A stretch of 6,136 nt of DNA, taken from the NCBI GenBank assembly GCA_050249355.1, contig JBFWQQ010000106.1, forward strand, positions 1 through 6,136. Direction: 5' to 3'. The notes under the pieces are model-generated. The model did no database searches, was not told the origin of the DNA, and was given only the letters and a program-made list of their open reading frames with translations. The translations under genes and the position numbers were made by a program. Origin of the DNA: CAZAQK01 sp050249355. Lineage in GTDB: Bacteria; Pseudomonadota; Alphaproteobacteria; Rickettsiales; SXRF01. Below are positions 5,970 through 6,136 of the stretch, piece by piece; positions within the stretch are counted from its first letter, which is position 1, and each line of letters begins with the position of its first letter.

Positions 5970-6136
5970 CGCCGCCGCTGAACATGAATTTTCCGATCAG
6001 TTCTTCCAGGTTCACCGAAGACTGGGTGAAGTTCAGCTTGCCGCCGTCAGACAGCATGGCATCTTCACCGCCGGGTGTGATCTGGATATATTTATCGCCC
6101 AGCAGTCCGCTACTGACAATTGATGCGCTGGAGTCC
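5932..6136 (-). CDS. mlaD: MlaD-type phospholipid transport protein, C-terminal fragment
   Basis: Only the last 67 codons or so lie in the window; the N-terminal membrane helix and most of the MCE domain are beyond the right edge. Translated from the minus strand, the fragment begins DSSASIVSSGLLGDKYIQIT, followed by PGGEDAMLSDGGKLNFTQSS and VNLEELIGKFMFSGGG, ending at TAG (5934-5932). GLLGDKYIQITPGG is the end of an MCE domain, and the TQSSVNLEELIGKFMFS helix is typical of the short MlaD proteins of Alphaproteobacteria. MlaD is the periplasmic, inner-membrane-anchored substrate-binding ring of the Mla ABC transporter, which moves phospholipids between the inner and outer membranes. The overlap with the DUF2155 gene downstream indicates one transcript. 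The fragment is cut only by the window; there is no sign of damage. Confidence 0.88.
   Translation of the reverse strand, partial: DSSASIVSSGLLGDKYIQITPGGEDAMLSDGGKLNFTQSSVNLEELIGKFMFSGGGVDKDSEATPAP

Noticed and set aside
5566..6123. Plus-strand frame of 185 codons opposite the DUF2155 and mlaD genes
   Set aside because: It covers two recognisable minus-strand genes and has no motif, signal or plausible ribosome site.
1..6136. CRISPR arrays, tRNA or rRNA genes, insertion sequences, prophage genes
   Set aside because: No spaced direct repeats, cloverleaf, terminal inverted repeats, transposase or integrase motifs were found, and nearly all bases are accounted for by the protein genes listed.

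Overview
The window looks like a chromosomal segment of an alphaproteobacterium. The strongest sign is at the right end: a DUF2155 protein directly downstream of, and overlapping, the 3' end of an mlaD-type gene, a pairing known from Alphaproteobacteria. The species cannot be named from the sequence. A retraction-type type IV pilus ATPase pair, pilT-pilU, is better known from Gamma- and Betaproteobacteria, so an alphaproteobacterium that lives by twitching, surface attachment or predation is a reasonable but unproven guess.

Layout. Positions 1-3942 form a tight minus-strand unit, read from right to left: an exported, proline-rich tetratricopeptide (TPR) protein, then pilT 30 bases later, then pilU two bases after that. 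pilU runs off the left edge. A recognisable promoter lies just before the TPR gene and implies a nearly leaderless message. Positions 3943-4074 are a divergent intergenic region with that promoter and a small inverted repeat. Positions 4075-5503 form a plus-strand pair: a small exported protein of unknown function and, 10 bases later, pyrD, the quinone-dependent dihydroorotate dehydrogenase. Positions 5463-6136 are on the minus strand: the 3' end of mlaD, entering from the right edge, followed by the DUF2155 gene. The last 41 bases of the DUF2155 gene overlap the last 41 bases of pyrD tail to tail.

How the genes work together. PilT and PilU are cytoplasmic hexameric ATPases that power pilus retraction. 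The TPR protein sits first in their apparent operon and is predicted to be exported, so it is a candidate periplasmic or envelope pilus factor, but nothing in its sequence proves this. PyrD is a housekeeping enzyme of pyrimidine synthesis. MlaD and the DUF2155 protein belong to the cell envelope, MlaD through phospholipid trafficking between the membranes. No RNA gene, CRISPR array, insertion sequence or phage gene was seen. The window reads mostly as core genome; its less ordinary parts are the TPR protein, the C-terminal tail of PilT, the small exported protein and the overlapping gene ends.
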